From assembly GCF_034479555.1 (NCBI RefSeq), contig NZ_CP140151.1, positions 2,418,001 through 2,482,000 of the forward strand: DNA of 64,000 bases. The letters are read 5' to 3'. The notes beneath the pieces are model-generated. The model ran no database searches. It worked only from the letters and a program-made list of their open reading frames with translations, and was not told the DNA's origin. Position numbers and translations under genes: made by a program. Of the stretch, positions 27,410 through 36,746 are shown in pieces. Each line of letters starts with the position of its first letter. The stretch's first letter is position 1. This stretch comes from Chromohalobacter canadensis (lineage in GTDB: Bacteria; Pseudomonadota; Gammaproteobacteria; Pseudomonadales; Halomonadaceae).

Positions 27410-28312
27410 TTATTTCCAGTATTTGTCGACGTAGCGCTGGATCTCGTTGCGCATGAAGCGAGAGGATTCCTCGGCCTTTTCTTCCCAGCCGAAGACGCAG
27501 GCGGTCATGATGCCGTCGAAGCCGACGTCGGCGAGTGTCTTGAAGAACAGCTCCCAGTTGACCTCGCCTTCACCGATGTTGAGATGCTGGTGAACGCGGG
27601 CGGTGGATCCGGGGGGGTTGATGATGTAGCGCAGCCCTGAGGAGGCCTTGTGATTGAAGGTGTCGGCGATATGCACATGAGCCAGCACCGGTGCGCAGTC
27701 GCGGATCATCTGTTCCATGTCGTCGCCGAAGTGGAAGGTGTGCGGCGCGCAATAGAGGAACTTGACGTTGTTCGAGTTGACCGTACGGATCATATCCACG
27801 GCCGGGTGCAACGTTTCGACGAAGTCATCGGGGTGGGGCTCGACGTTGAGCTGGATGCCTTCACGCTCGAAGATCGGCACCAGCTCTTCCATGGATCGCC
27901 ACCAGGATGCCTCGCTGGACTCGGTGGTCGCCCCGCCCTGGCAGCAGCTGGAGCAGCTACCTCGTTCCGGGTGCGGGCCGCGCCCCATTTCGGAGTTCAT
28001 GGTGTCGACACCCAACTCCACGGCGATCTCGATGGCCTTTTTCCAGTATTTTACCGCCGCCTGACGCTCGTCCTCGTGCGGGCTGGCCCAGCGATACATG
28101 GGTAGCAGCGAAGAGAGCTGGACGTCGTGGTCCTTGAGCGACTTCTTGAAAGCGTTCAGGCGCTCGGGATAGACGCGGGGATGCACGAACCAGTCGAGGA
28201 AATCGGCACGTGGCGATAGTTCGATGTGTTCGTAGCCCAGTTCGGCCGCCAAACGCGGCAGGTCGTTGAGCGGGACATGGCGGTGCATGAACGGATCCAG
28301 GGCGATTTTCAT
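27410..28312 (-). CDS. iolH: IolH-type sugar phosphate isomerase/epimerase
   Basis: A 300-residue TIM-barrel protein matching Bacillus IolH, with ELSPRADF, ELGVDTMNSEMGRG, NVEPHPDDF, HVHIADTFNHKASSGLRYI and the FGWEEKAEESSRFM C-terminus. The exact reaction of IolH in inositol catabolism is not settled; isomerase or epimerase activity is assumed. Unusually, an insertion after NSEMGRG carries three cysteines (C120, C123, C124 in GSCSSCCQGG), absent as I recall from the Bacillus protein. GGAG lies before the ATG; 43 bases separate it from iolI. Confidence 0.9.
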   Translation of the reverse strand: MKIALDPFMHRHVPLNDLPRLAAELGYEHIELSPRADFLDWFVHPRVYPERLNAFKKSLKDHDVQLSSLLPMYRWASPHEDERQAAVKYWKKAIEIAVELGVDTMNSEMGRGPHPERGSCSSCCQGGATTESSEASWWRSMEELVPIFEREGIQLNVEPHPDDFVETLHPAVDMIRTVNSNNVKFLYCAPHTFHFGDDMEQMIRDCAPVLAHVHIADTFNHKASSGLRYIINPPGSTARVHQHLNIGEGEVNWELFFKTLADVGFDGIMTACVFGWEEKAEESSRFMRNEIQRYVDKYWK

Positions 28313-28355
28313 GCGGAGCTCCTCAAAATCGGCATTTATTCATTGATTCCGCGGT

Positions 28356-29183
28356 CTAGGCGGTCAGCTTGCGGCAAATCTCGTCCATGCTTTCCTGAAT
28401 GGCCGTGAACGGGTCGTCCAGGTTACAGACCGCAGGTGCAAAGGGTTCGAAGGAAATGTAGCGGTCATAGCCGGCCGACAGCAGTTGCTGTACTTGGGCG
28501 ATGCTGCCAAGGCGGTCGTGAGGGCCAACCAGCAGGCGGTGTTCATCGAGCATTGTCTCGAAGTCGACCGATTGGTCCTCGACACCGGAGACGTGCACCA
28601 GACCGGTATGTTCGGGGAAGAGGGCCTGTTCCCCGGCGCCGGCATGGTGAAAGGTGTCATGCACAAGGCTGAAGCGATGTGAAAGCTCGAGTTCGCGGAT
28701 CGTGTCGACGGCGGCCTGCTTGCTACGCAATGAAGAGATCGGGAACCCCAGCGGCTCGACGAAGCCCTGCAGGTCGTAGCGCCCAAGAATACGATCCAGC
28801 GCGGTTAGCGCTTCCTTGAGGCCATCACGTTTTTCTTGCTCGGAGGCGTTGTGGTCGGCCCCGACCAAGGGACACAGGACTAGGCCGCGACCACCACAGG
28901 CATCGACCAGTTGAGCCAGGTTCTCGGCCTGTTCGGCATGCTCGTCGTTCCAGATGTTGAATGGATAAAGGGCATTGATGCTCAGGATCTCGATACCTTG
29001 GTCACGTGCCAGACGGCCTGCCTCCCGGGCCTGGTCGAGTGTCTTGATGCTGTTATCGCCGACGTCGTTGCGTAACTCGATCGCGCTCAGGCCCAATTGG
29101 GTAGCGCCGTCAATCAGTTCTCTCACACTCAGGCGCGGACAGATCATGTGGTTCAAGGCAAAACGTGGGGCGTGTTGGGACAT
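28356..29183 (-). CDS. iolI: IolI-type 2-keto-myo-inositol isomerase
   Basis: A 275-residue TIM-barrel sugar isomerase. Similar in order and motif to Bacillus IolI: IELRNDVGDN near the N-terminus, ILSINALYPFN, VEPLGFPISS, SLVHDTFHHAGAG (metal-binding His) and ISFEPFAP near the end. IolI interconverts inosose isomers, which would allow D-chiro-inositol or scyllo-inositol entry. First gene of the iolI-iolH-iolG run, divergent from the RpiR regulator across 468 bases. Confidence 0.85.
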   Translation of the reverse strand: MSQHAPRFALNHMICPRLSVRELIDGATQLGLSAIELRNDVGDNSIKTLDQAREAGRLARDQGIEILSINALYPFNIWNDEHAEQAENLAQLVDACGGRGLVLCPLVGADHNASEQEKRDGLKEALTALDRILGRYDLQGFVEPLGFPISSLRSKQAAVDTIRELELSHRFSLVHDTFHHAGAGEQALFPEHTGLVHVSGVEDQSVDFETMLDEHRLLVGPHDRLGSIAQVQQLLSAGYDRYISFEPFAPAVCNLDDPFTAIQESMDEICRKLTA

Positions 29184-29290
29184 GGTGCTTCTCTCTTGAC
29201 TGGCGAGCTAAGACGCAGGCTCCGGCCATGCCGGCGCGCAAGCGTTGGATTGGAATGAGGTTAGAATATGCGTTCCATTAAATCAATATT

Positions 29291-29302
29291 TGGAAAATTC
29301 CA
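29291..29302. promoter_or_regulatory. Variant TGGAA/TTCCA palindrome before iolI
   Basis: TGGAAAATTCCA has perfect 5-base arms, with a shorter centre than the GGAA-N6-TTCC sites elsewhere in the cluster. It lies about 110 bases upstream of iolI and may be a second operator with altered spacing. Confidence 0.4.
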
Positions 29303-29549
29303 TCTTGCATGGGCGTGTATTTTTTAACCGGGTGATAAAAAATCCTTTTAAAACAATTATTTGTATATTTTCCAATGCTTCGTTGGAATGTGGCCTGAGA
29401 GGATGATTAGGCATGGCTCTGCGACCAAAGATGTAGTGGGGGCGTAGGGGGTGAAATTGATCGGAGAAAAAGATCCAGGGCGCAAACAATCGACCCTCTA
29501 TAGTGAGTGCCGGGTGGGGGCGGCGTTCATGTATCTTGGAGACTGATTG

Positions 29550-29584
29550 TTCTATACTTTGGTATGTGTGGAATTTTTATTCCA
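29550..29584. promoter_or_regulatory. Operator-like palindrome upstream of the RpiR-type regulator
   Basis: TGGAATTTTTATTCCA (29569-29584) is the same core as at 19039-19054, preceded by the same TTCTATACTTTGGTAT element. It lies about 70 bases upstream of the regulator gene, consistent with autoregulation and control of divergent iol genes. Confidence 0.7.
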
Positions 29585-29651
29585 TTTTGCCTAGGCTGTC
29601 ATTTAGTCAGCAGGCTATGTCCGGTGCATCGAACTCGGAGAACAGGCTTCA

Positions 29652-30512
29652 ATGAATCAGTTACCACAAGACTTTGCCGAACTTGAAGCGCGCATCACGG
29701 CCGAGTACGGGGCCTTGAGCCGGCGCTTGCAGCAGACGGCGCGCTTTCTGCTTGATCATCCCCAGGAAGTGGCTTTTGCCACGGTGGCCAAGCTGGCCGA
29801 ACGTGCCGGTGTAACGCCTTCGACATTGATCCGCTTTGCCAACAACTTCGGCTTCAAGGGCTTCTCGGACATGCAGCAGCTATTCCGAACCCGATTGGTC
29901 GACGAGTTGCCCAACTACGCCGAGAGGATCCGTGCGGTGCGCACGGCGACTGGCGAGACCCCCGACAGCACCCAGCTTCTCTGGGAGTTCTCCGAGGCCA
30001 ACCGCGAGGTGCTCGAGGCCTTGCCCAGCCGTATCGATCCGCACGAGCTCGAACGGGCCCTGGATGTACTCGAGCGCGCCGAGATCGTCCATGTGCTGGG
30101 TGCACGGCGAAGCTTCGTGGTGGCCAGCTATTTTGCTTATGCCCTGCACCATATCGACAAGCGGGCCTTCCTGATCGATGGCCTGGGAGGGATGCATGGC
30201 GAACAGACGAAGGCCGTCGGTATCCGGGATGCCATGCTCGTAGTGAGTTACTCGCCATACGCCCAGGAAACGCGGGATGCCGCAGCCGAGGCCAAAGCGC
30301 GCGGAATCCCTATGGTGGTGATCACCGACTCCAGCCTGAGCCCGCTGGCGCGGATGGCCGATATCAGCCTGGTAGTGCATGAAGCGGAAGTGAAGAGCTT
30401 TCGTGGCCTGACGGCATCGCTATGCCTGGCGCAGACGCTGGCGATTGCCCTGGGGGTGCGTCAGGACAAGGCGAATGAGCCAGCCCAGGATGAGCCGCAG
30501 TCGAAGGGATGA
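29652..30512 (+). CDS. RpiR-family transcriptional regulator of inositol catabolism (IolR-like)
   Basis: A 286-residue RpiR-family regulator: an N-terminal helix-turn-helix domain (residues about 1-85; LAERAGVTPSTLIRFANNFGFKGFSDMQQ) and a sugar-phosphate-binding SIS domain (about 130-265; VHVLGARRSFVVASYFAYAL and VSYSPYAQETRDAAAEAKARG). Such proteins act as IolR in proteobacteria, sensing a phosphorylated intermediate such as 2-deoxy-5-keto-gluconate 6-phosphate. It is divergent from iolI and 56 bases upstream of iolB. The palindromes at 29569 and 19037 are the proposed targets. Confidence 0.88.
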   Translation: MNQLPQDFAELEARITAEYGALSRRLQQTARFLLDHPQEVAFATVAKLAERAGVTPSTLIRFANNFGFKGFSDMQQLFRTRLVDELPNYAERIRAVRTATGETPDSTQLLWEFSEANREVLEALPSRIDPHELERALDVLERAEIVHVLGARRSFVVASYFAYALHHIDKRAFLIDGLGGMHGEQTKAVGIRDAMLVVSYSPYAQETRDAAAEAKARGIPMVVITDSSLSPLARMADISLVVHEAEVKSFRGLTASLCLAQTLAIALGVRQDKANEPAQDEPQSKG

Positions 30513-30568
30513 CGGCAACGTTCTATGACCAAGAAACGATCTAATCGAATGATAGGAGGGCAGCGCTA

Positions 30569-31375
30569 ATGACTTCACTACTGGTTCGCCCCCAGCAGCC
30601 CGACGAGCAGGGCAAGGTGCTCGAAGTGACACCGGAATCCGCCGGTTGGGAGCATGTCGGTTTTCGCGTTCACAAGCTCGAGAAGGGGCAGTGTCTCGAG
30701 GCCCATACCGGCGGGCGGGAGCACTGCCTGGTATTGCTCTCCGGCAGGGCCAGCGTCACCAGCGGTCGCCATCGCTGGGAAGATATCGGCGAGCGTATGG
30801 ACGTCTTCGAGAAGATTCCGCCCTATGCCGTCTATCTGCCCGACGGGGTGGGCTTCAGCGTCGAGGCGCTGACCGATCTTGAAGTGGCGGTATGCAGTGC
30901 GCCAGGGCAGGGTAATCACGAGGCGCGGTTGATCGAGCCTGACAACGTCAAGCGGGCGACCCGTGGCACGGGCAGTAACACCCGGCACATCCAGGACATC
31001 CTGCCGGAGACCGAGCCCGCCGACAGCCTGCTGGTGGTCGAGGTCTACACACCGGCCGGCAACTGGTCGAGCTACCCGCCGCACAAGCACGACGTCGACA
31101 ATCTACCCGAGGAATCGATCCTCGAGGAAACCTACTACCATCGCCTTAATCCCTCGCAGGGCTTCGCCTTCCAGCGGGTCTACACCGACGATCGCTCGCT
31201 GGACGAAAGCATGGCGGTGGAGGACGGCTGCGTGGTGATGGTGCCGCGCGGTTACCATCCGGTGGGCGCGGCGCACGGCTACGAGCTCTACTACCTCAAC
31301 GTCATGGCCGGCCCCAAGCGGGTCTGGAAATTCCAGAACGATCCCGACCATGAATGGATTACTAAGCAGCAATGA
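30569..31375 (+). CDS. iolB: 5-Deoxy-glucuronate isomerase
   Basis: A 268-residue bicupin isomerase converting 5-deoxy-glucuronate to 2-deoxy-5-keto-gluconate, between IolD and IolC in the pathway. Typical stretches are WEHVGFRVHKL, LLSGRASVT, SSYPPHKHDVDNLP (metal-binding His residues) and YYHRLNPSQGFAFQRVYTDD, with VPRGYHPVGAAHGYELYYLN. AGGAGG lies before the ATG. It is the only iol enzyme on the plus strand, co-directional with the regulator. Confidence 0.95.
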   Translation: MTSLLVRPQQPDEQGKVLEVTPESAGWEHVGFRVHKLEKGQCLEAHTGGREHCLVLLSGRASVTSGRHRWEDIGERMDVFEKIPPYAVYLPDGVGFSVEALTDLEVAVCSAPGQGNHEARLIEPDNVKRATRGTGSNTRHIQDILPETEPADSLLVVEVYTPAGNWSSYPPHKHDVDNLPEESILEETYYHRLNPSQGFAFQRVYTDDRSLDESMAVEDGCVVMVPRGYHPVGAAHGYELYYLNVMAGPKRVWKFQNDPDHEWITKQQ

Positions 31376-31435
31376 AGACATGAGCATTAGAGCCCATGCC
31401 TAATGTCTCATGGCCATTGTGTGATTGGCTGCAGC

Positions 31436-32371
31436 TCACGAGGCGGCGGGCGTTTCGGTGGTGCGTTGACGATCCCCCAAGGGGCTTTGTCCGAAATAGC
31501 GTTTGTAATCGCGGCTGAACTGCGAGGCGCTCTGATAGCCCACTTGGCTGCCGGCCTGCGCCACTTGGTAGCCTTGCTGAGTGAGCAGCAGACGCGCCTT
31601 GAGTAGCCGCAAGCGCTTGAGGTACTGCATCGGTGCGAGTTGCGTCGTGCGCTTGAAGTGATGGTGAAAGTGCGAGGCGCTCATGTTGACGCGCTGTGCG
31701 AGGCTTTCCACGTTCAAGGGTTGGGTATATTGCTGGTGCAAGAAAGTCAGCGCCTCGGCGATGCGGGAATATTGACCGTGATGGGCCACCAGCTGGCGCA
31801 ACGAGGCGCCCTGGGGGCCGCGCAGTGCGGCGAACAGCACCTCGCGGATGCGGCCATCGCCCAGCGCTGCGGCCTGTTCGTGGTCGTACAGGCAATCGAT
31901 CAGCCGCATGACGCTATCGCCCATGTCCGCATCCATGTCGACGGCTGCCATGGGGGCGGGCATGCGCGTTGGGGGTGTCGAGGGCAGGCGTCGGACCAGC
32001 TCGCCGAGCATCGCCATGTCGAGACTCACCGAAAGCCCCAGCAAGGGCGCCGTATCGCTGGCATGGGTCTCGCATTCGAAGGGCAGCGGCATGGCCTGAA
32101 TCAGATAGTGGCCGGCGCCATAGTGGATGATGCGATCCTCGAGGTAGCCGGTCTTGTTGCCTTGCACGATGATCACCAGGCTTGGTTCGTACATCAGTGG
32201 CGTACGCGCGTGCCCGCAGTGCGAGGTGATCAACTGCACGTCGGGCAGGGAGGTGGCGGCGAATCCTTCCTGGGTCGCCAGCGGGGCCAGGCGCGATGCC
32301 AGACGTTCTTCCTGCGTGTGCTCGACGGCAGCACGCGTGGGACTCGGGGCGTGGGGGCGTAGCAGGGTCAT
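31436..32371 (-). CDS. AraC-family transcriptional regulator
   Basis: A 311-residue AraC-type regulator. The N-terminal AraC_N cupin-like part has the typical LVIIVQGNKTGYLEDRIIHYGAGHYLI; the C-terminal double helix-turn-helix includes SASHFHHHFKRTTQLAPMQY and ASQFSRDYKRYFGQSP. Of several in-frame starts I take ATG at 32371, which has GAGGAG 6 bases upstream. It is divergent from the alcohol dehydrogenase gene, its likely target; this arrangement (AraC_N regulator beside a YahK/AdhC-like dehydrogenase) is common. Confidence 0.88.
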   Translation of the reverse strand: MTLLRPHAPSPTRAAVEHTQEERLASRLAPLATQEGFAATSLPDVQLITSHCGHARTPLMYEPSLVIIVQGNKTGYLEDRIIHYGAGHYLIQAMPLPFECETHASDTAPLLGLSVSLDMAMLGELVRRLPSTPPTRMPAPMAAVDMDADMGDSVMRLIDCLYDHEQAAALGDGRIREVLFAALRGPQGASLRQLVAHHGQYSRIAEALTFLHQQYTQPLNVESLAQRVNMSASHFHHHFKRTTQLAPMQYLKRLRLLKARLLLTQQGYQVAQAGSQVGYQSASQFSRDYKRYFGQSPLGDRQRTTETPAAS

Positions 32372-32611
32372 CGGCATCTCCTCGGCGATAGCGAACGCCG
32401 CCATAGGATAACATCGTGCATGAAATTTGCCGTCTGGCATGATTGTCGTGTGGGAGGCGAGCAGTATCTGGCAAACATTGCACAGAATCGGGCATGGTCG
32501 AGACGCCGTGTCGCGCCCACACTGTCGGCGTCCGTGATCGAGGCTCGGTATCGCTCGCGCCTGACGCCGAGCCACTACGCGATTGCATTCACCATTCATA
32601 GGATATTCGCT

Positions 32612-33667
32612 ATGCCAGAAGCTACGGGCTATGCAATGCACTCTGCGGAGTCAGCACTCGAGCCGTTTGCCTTCGAGCGCCGCACGCCGCGTCCCGACGA
32701 TGTCGCCATCGAGATCCTCTACTGCGGCGTTTGCCACAGTGATCTGCACTTCGCACGCGACGACTGGGGAATGGCGCAGTATCCGATCGTGCCGGGCCAC
32801 GAGATCGTCGGTCGGGTCACCTCCGTCGGCAGCGATGTCGCCAATTTCAAGGAAGGCGATGTGGTCGGCGTGGGTTGCATGGTCGATTCTTGCCGTCATT
32901 GTCAGGCGTGTGGCGATGGTTTGGAGCAGTACTGTGCCGAAGGTTTCACCATGACCTACGGCAGCCCTGATCGGCACGACGGCAGCCTTACTCAGGGCGG
33001 CTATTCCGACCGGGTCACGGTCAGCGAGCGTTTCGTGCTGCGCATGCCGGAAGGCATTGACCTTAAATCCGCCGCGCCGCTGCTGTGCGCCGGTATCACC
33101 ACCTATTCGCCGCTCAAGCATTACGGCGTCAAGCCGGGGCATAAGGTCGGCGTAATCGGTATGGGCGGTCTCGGCCATATGGGGGTCAAGCTGGCTCAAG
33201 CGCTGGGCGCTGAGGTCACGCTGTTCACGCGCTCCGAGAGCAAGGTCGCCGAGGCCAAGTCCAACGGCGCCGATCACGTGGTGGTCTCTACCGACGAGGA
33301 GCAGATGGCGGCGGTCACCGAGACCTTCGACTTCATGCTCGATACCGTGCCGAACGAGCACGACCTGAATCCGTACCTGCAAGCCTTGAAGTACGACGGC
33401 ACGCACATTCTGGTCGGGCAGATGCAACCATTGGAGCCTGGCGTGGCGGGCGCCAACCTGATCTTCCGGCGCCGTGTGCTGGCCGGTTCACTGATCGGTG
33501 GGATTCCCGAGACGCAAGAGCTGCTGGATTTCTGCGCCGAGAAGGGCATCACCTGCGATGTCGAGATGATCGATATCCAGAACATTAATGAAGCCTGGGA
33601 TCGCATGCAGAAAGGCGACGTGCGTTATCGCTTCGTCATCGACATGGCATCGATGCAGAACGGCTGA
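32612..33667 (+). CDS. Zinc-dependent NADP(H) alcohol dehydrogenase (YahK/cinnamyl-alcohol type)
   Basis: A 351-residue MDR-family dehydrogenase. Catalytic zinc ligands are in CGVCHSDLHF and GHEIVGRV; the structural zinc site is GCMVDSCRHCQACGDGLEQYC region; the nucleotide fold is VGVIGMGGLGHMGVKLAQALGA. It reduces broad aldehydes to alcohols, probably with NADPH, as YahK does. ATG at 32612 has AGGAT upstream, so the longer frame from 32420 (crossing the AraC promoter) is not used. A strong terminator follows the gene. Confidence 0.92.
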   Translation: MPEATGYAMHSAESALEPFAFERRTPRPDDVAIEILYCGVCHSDLHFARDDWGMAQYPIVPGHEIVGRVTSVGSDVANFKEGDVVGVGCMVDSCRHCQACGDGLEQYCAEGFTMTYGSPDRHDGSLTQGGYSDRVTVSERFVLRMPEGIDLKSAAPLLCAGITTYSPLKHYGVKPGHKVGVIGMGGLGHMGVKLAQALGAEVTLFTRSESKVAEAKSNGADHVVVSTDEEQMAAVTETFDFMLDTVPNEHDLNPYLQALKYDGTHILVGQMQPLEPGVAGANLIFRRRVLAGSLIGGIPETQELLDFCAEKGITCDVEMIDIQNINEAWDRMQKGDVRYRFVIDMASMQNG

Positions 33668-33700
33668 AAAAGTCGCGATAACTTACCAGTGATCGTGTCA

Positions 33701-33725
33701 GGCGCGGGCTATGCCCGCGCCTTTT
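33701..33725 (+). terminator. Rho-independent terminator of the alcohol dehydrogenase gene
   Basis: GGCGCGGGC and GCCCGCGCC make a perfect 9-bp stem with a three-base loop, followed by TTTT, 34 bases after the stop codon. Confidence 0.9.
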
Positions 33726-33761
33726 AATTGTTGATGCCTCTTCCTCGCTCCAGCGTGGTGC

Positions 33762-34568
33762 TCAGTCTCGTAGACGCGTCAATCCTTCCTGGGCTACCGA
33801 CGCCACCAAACGTCCCTTTCGATCATAGACGCTGCCGCGTGCGAACCCACGCGCCCCACCGGCCCACGGGCTTTCCATGTCATACAGCAGCCAGTCGTTG
33901 ATGGTCACGTCGTTGTGGAACCACACGGCATGATCGAGACTCGCGATCTGCAGCCGGGGGTCACCGAAAAAGGTGTCGTGCGAGACGAGGCTGGTGGTCA
34001 GTAGATTGAAATCGGAGCTATAGGCAAGCAGGTAGCGATGCAGCGAGCCATCCTCGGGCAATTCGCCAGCGAGGCGGAACCACAGTCGCTTGCGCGGCAT
34101 GTCGGTGGTGGTATCCGGAAAATGCAGGAACTCGATGGGATGGCCGTCGAAACGCTGTACCTCGGCGCCAGCTTCGAGTAGCGCTTGGGGTGACTCGAGG
34201 TCGGGCATCTCGCGCTGGTGGCCGAAGCCCGGCTCCTCGCCCTGGAACGAGGCGCTGCAGAAGAAAATGGTCTTGCCGTTCTGGATGGCGCTGATACGCC
34301 GGGTGGTGAAACTCCCACCGTCGCGTACGCGATCGACCTGATACACTACCGGGCGTTTGGCGTCGCCGGGACGTAGAAAGTAGCCGTGCAGCGAGTGGGC
34401 GCGGCGCGTCGCATCGACCGTGCGGGTGGCAGCAGAAAGCGCTTGGCCGAGCACCTGGCCGCCAAACAATTGAGGAAGGCCGAGGTCTTGGCTACGACCG
34501 CGAAACAGGTCCTCCTCCAAGGATTCCAGGCCCAATAGATCGACGAGGGTGGCGAGTGGTTGCGTCAT
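33762..34568 (-). CDS. tesB: Acyl-CoA thioesterase II
   Basis: A 268-residue double hot-dog thioesterase hydrolysing medium and long acyl-CoAs in the cytoplasm. Visible parts are FRGRSQDLGLPQLFGGQVLGQAL at the N-terminus, RRAHSLHGYFLRPGD, and in the second half ASLDHAVWFHND with the catalytic Asp and the Q/T region. The start at 34568 (MTQPLATLVDLL) has AGAAGGA 7 bases upstream. It is divergent from tadA, the two starts being 72 bases apart. Confidence 0.94.
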   Translation of the reverse strand: MTQPLATLVDLLGLESLEEDLFRGRSQDLGLPQLFGGQVLGQALSAATRTVDATRRAHSLHGYFLRPGDAKRPVVYQVDRVRDGGSFTTRRISAIQNGKTIFFCSASFQGEEPGFGHQREMPDLESPQALLEAGAEVQRFDGHPIEFLHFPDTTTDMPRKRLWFRLAGELPEDGSLHRYLLAYSSDFNLLTTSLVSHDTFFGDPRLQIASLDHAVWFHNDVTINDWLLYDMESPWAGGARGFARGSVYDRKGRLVASVAQEGLTRLRD

Positions 34569-34640
34569 GCCGGCATCCTTCTGATGGCTCGTTTTCATAC
34601 GACTGTTCCAATTCTACCAGCATACCGGAGTGCCCCTGTC

Positions 34641-35096
34641 ATGCGCAGCGATACCTTCTACATGCACCGTGCGCTAGATCAAGCGCGCATGGGGTTGGAA
34701 GCAGGCGAGGTGCCGGTGGGCGCGGTGGTGGTCGAGCCGAGTGGCGAGATCGTGGGCGCGAGCTTCAATGCTCCGGTGTCGTGCCATGATCCGAGTGGGC
34801 ATGCCGAGGTGCGCGCCTTGCGCGACGCCGCCGCGCATCTGGGCAACTATCGGCTGGATAGCTGCACGCTCTTCGTCACCTTGGAACCTTGCATGATGTG
34901 CGCCGGGGCGATCATTCATGCGCGCGTGACTCGGGTCGTGTACGGCGCTGCCGAACCCAAGAGTGGCATGGTCGAATCACGGGCCAACTTGTTTGCCCAG
35001 CCTTGGTTCAATCATCGCGTGCAAGTGGAAGGCGGGCTGTTGGCTACGCGCGCGACGCGACTCCTTCAGGCCTTTTTCGCTGCCCGGCGCGAGTGA
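34641..35096 (+). CDS. tadA: tRNA-specific adenosine deaminase
   Basis: A 151-residue deaminase converting the wobble adenosine of tRNA-Arg(ACG) to inosine, an essential step. Zinc site motifs are GHAEVRAL (His and catalytic Glu) and PCMMCAGAI (two Cys), with VPVGAVVV upstream. ATG at 34641 has GGAG 9 bases upstream and gives the usual length; in-frame starts at 34560 and 34584 would run back into the tesB promoter. It is convergent with mltF, one base apart. Confidence 0.93.
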   Translation: MRSDTFYMHRALDQARMGLEAGEVPVGAVVVEPSGEIVGASFNAPVSCHDPSGHAEVRALRDAAAHLGNYRLDSCTLFVTLEPCMMCAGAIIHARVTRVVYGAAEPKSGMVESRANLFAQPWFNHRVQVEGGLLATRATRLLQAFFAARRE

Positions 35097-35097
35097 G

Positions 35098-36555
35098 TTA
35101 GAGCACCGGGGGGACGGTGTCGAAAGGCGTTCCCTGAAGCATCGGATCCTCGCGTTCGCCGAGCTGGTGGAATTGGCGCCGACTGCGATCCACGTAGTTG
35201 AGAATTTCGTAATAGCGACGAATGTTGCGCACGTAAATCACCGGTTCGCCGCCACGCGCGTAACCATGATGGACCTTGCTGTACCACTGGCGCTTTTGCA
35301 GCAGGGGCAATGCCTTGCGTACGTCTGCCCAGTTGTAAGGGTCGCCGCCCTGCATTTCGGCGATCTTCTGAGCATCGTAAAGGTGCCCCAGGCCGACGTT
35401 GTAGGCGGCAAGCGCCATCCAGGTACGGTCCGGCTCGGTGATCTCTTCCTGCAGGCGACCCTTCACATGGCCAAGATAGATGGCGCCGCCCTCGATGCTC
35501 TGTTCGGGGTCGAGTCGGTTGCTCACCCCGACCTCGGCGGCGGTGGCGTTGGTCAGCATCATCAGGCCGCGCACGCCGGTCGGTGAGGTTGCACGCGGCT
35601 TCCAGTGCGATTCCTGGTAGCCCAGTGCAGCCAACAGTTTCCAGTCGAAGCCGGAATCGCGCGCCGCTTGCTTGAAAGCGTCTTCATAGCGCGGCAGGCG
35701 GTTTTGGGCATGACGGATGAAAAGGCTCGCCCCCACATATTCGAGATAGTTGTCATGACCGAAGTAGCGAGCGATCAAATCTGCCAGCTCGCCGTGTTCT
35801 CTCAGACGTGCGATAAACTGATTGGCGGCTTGCAGGAGCGCCACGCCGCTGTTTTTGGGGAGTGCCCACACCAAGCTTTGCGTGTCGCCCAGAGGAAAGC
35901 CGCTCTCGACATCGGGAAAGAACAGCCGATTGAGCTTGAACTGATGGGCATAGACGACGGCGGCATCGAGCTCGCCGTTTTCGACCATTTCGATGAGGTC
36001 GGTGACTTCCAGTTCGTCGGTTTCTTGCCACGTCAACTCGGGAAGGGACTCTTGTAGGTCGCGTAGCGCGTGGCCGGTTCCCGAGCCGCGCAGCGCGGCG
36101 ATATCCAGCCCCAGGAGGTCTTCCGGAGCCTTGGGAGGGGCAATGCCATGGCGATAGATGACCATGGGCTGCATCGACATGATCGGGCGGGTGTAATTCA
36201 CTCCGGGTTCGGCAGGGTCGAGCGCCAGGGTGGCGGCGCCGACGTCGGCACGGCCATCGCGCACGGCACTGAGTACCTCGCCGATGCTGCCTTGGTTATC
36301 GATCGACAGGCTGACGTCCAGTTCCTCGGCGAATTGCCGTACCAGCTCGTATTCGAACCCCGTCGGGCCGTGGCGACCTTCGTAATAGGTCGACGGCGTA
36401 TTGCGAGTGAATACCTGGATAAAATCACGCGAGAGAACCTCCGACAACGCGGCGTCCCGAATTGGAAGCGTGCGGCCGTCGGGAATCAGTAGCGCCAGCA
36501 GGGCGACGAGTGCGGTCGCGGCTGGACGCATGTAGCGCAAGAGAGCATCGAGCAT
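35098..36555 (-). CDS. mltF: Membrane-bound lytic murein transglycosylase F
   Basis: A 485-residue envelope protein. A hydrophobic signal segment lies at about residues 9-24 ([15 protein letters not shown]). Residues 40-270 form a periplasmic binding-protein (SBP_bac_3) regulatory domain, and residues about 285-450 an SLT lysozyme-like domain with the catalytic Glu in [21 protein letters not shown] and [13 protein letters not shown]. It cleaves peptidoglycan strands, releasing anhydromuropeptides that AmpD (encoded at 56.2 kb) later processes. The arrangement tadA-mltF-purL is common in gammaproteobacteria. Confidence 0.95.
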   Translation of the reverse strand: MLDALLRYMRPAATALVALLALLIPDGRTLPIRDAALSEVLSRDFIQVFTRNTPSTYYEGRHGPTGFEYELVRQFAEELDVSLSIDNQGSIGEVLSAVRDGRADVGAATLALDPAEPGVNYTRPIMSMQPMVIYRHGIAPPKAPEDLLGLDIAALRGSGTGHALRDLQESLPELTWQETDELEVTDLIEMVENGELDAAVVYAHQFKLNRLFFPDVESGFPLGDTQSLVWALPKNSGVALLQAANQFIARLREHGELADLIARYFGHDNYLEYVGASLFIRHAQNRLPRYEDAFKQAARDSGFDWKLLAALGYQESHWKPRATSPTGVRGLMMLTNATAAEVGVSNRLDPEQSIEGGAIYLGHVKGRLQEEITEPDRTWMALAAYNVGLGHLYDAQKIAEMQGGDPYNWADVRKALPLLQKRQWYSKVHHGYARGGEPVIYVRNIRRYYEILNYVDRSRRQFHQLGEREDPMLQGTPFDTVPPVL

Positions 36556-36746
36556 GCCAGTTCTAGTCAGCGATGAGAGGGGCCACCTTAGCGGGCGTTG
36601 TGTCTTGTGTCACCTGGCAGGGATTCCACGCAATGGGTGAGGGCGTGAAGGCGTCTTCGCCCGTCGGAGCCTTTTCCAGTATCATGATCGCTCATTGGCC
36701 GCCGCCCGCGGCATCGTCTACTTGCTGTCCCAGAGGCCTATTCGAC

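Larger units (their letters stand above)
29184..29651. other. Divergent 468-base regulatory interval between iolI and the RpiR gene
   Basis: No coding sequence is supported. It contains several TGGAA/TTCCA arrangements: TGGAAT...GTTCCA around 29250-29277, TGGAAAATTCCA at 29291-29302, an inverted pair TTCCAA-N7-TTGGAA around 29370-29390, and the strong palindrome at 29569-29584. The middle part (29280-29400) is AT-rich. It should hold promoters for iolI-iolH-iolG and for the regulator-iolB pair. Confidence 0.6.

Noticed and set aside
29283..29489. 68-codon minus-strand frame in the iol regulatory interval
   Set aside because: Lies over the operator-like sites and has no ribosome site; AT-rich non-coding DNA is the simpler reading.
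32420..32611. N-terminal extension of the alcohol dehydrogenase
   Set aside because: Extension crosses the divergent AraC promoter and has no similarity to the family; ATG 32612 has its own ribosome site.
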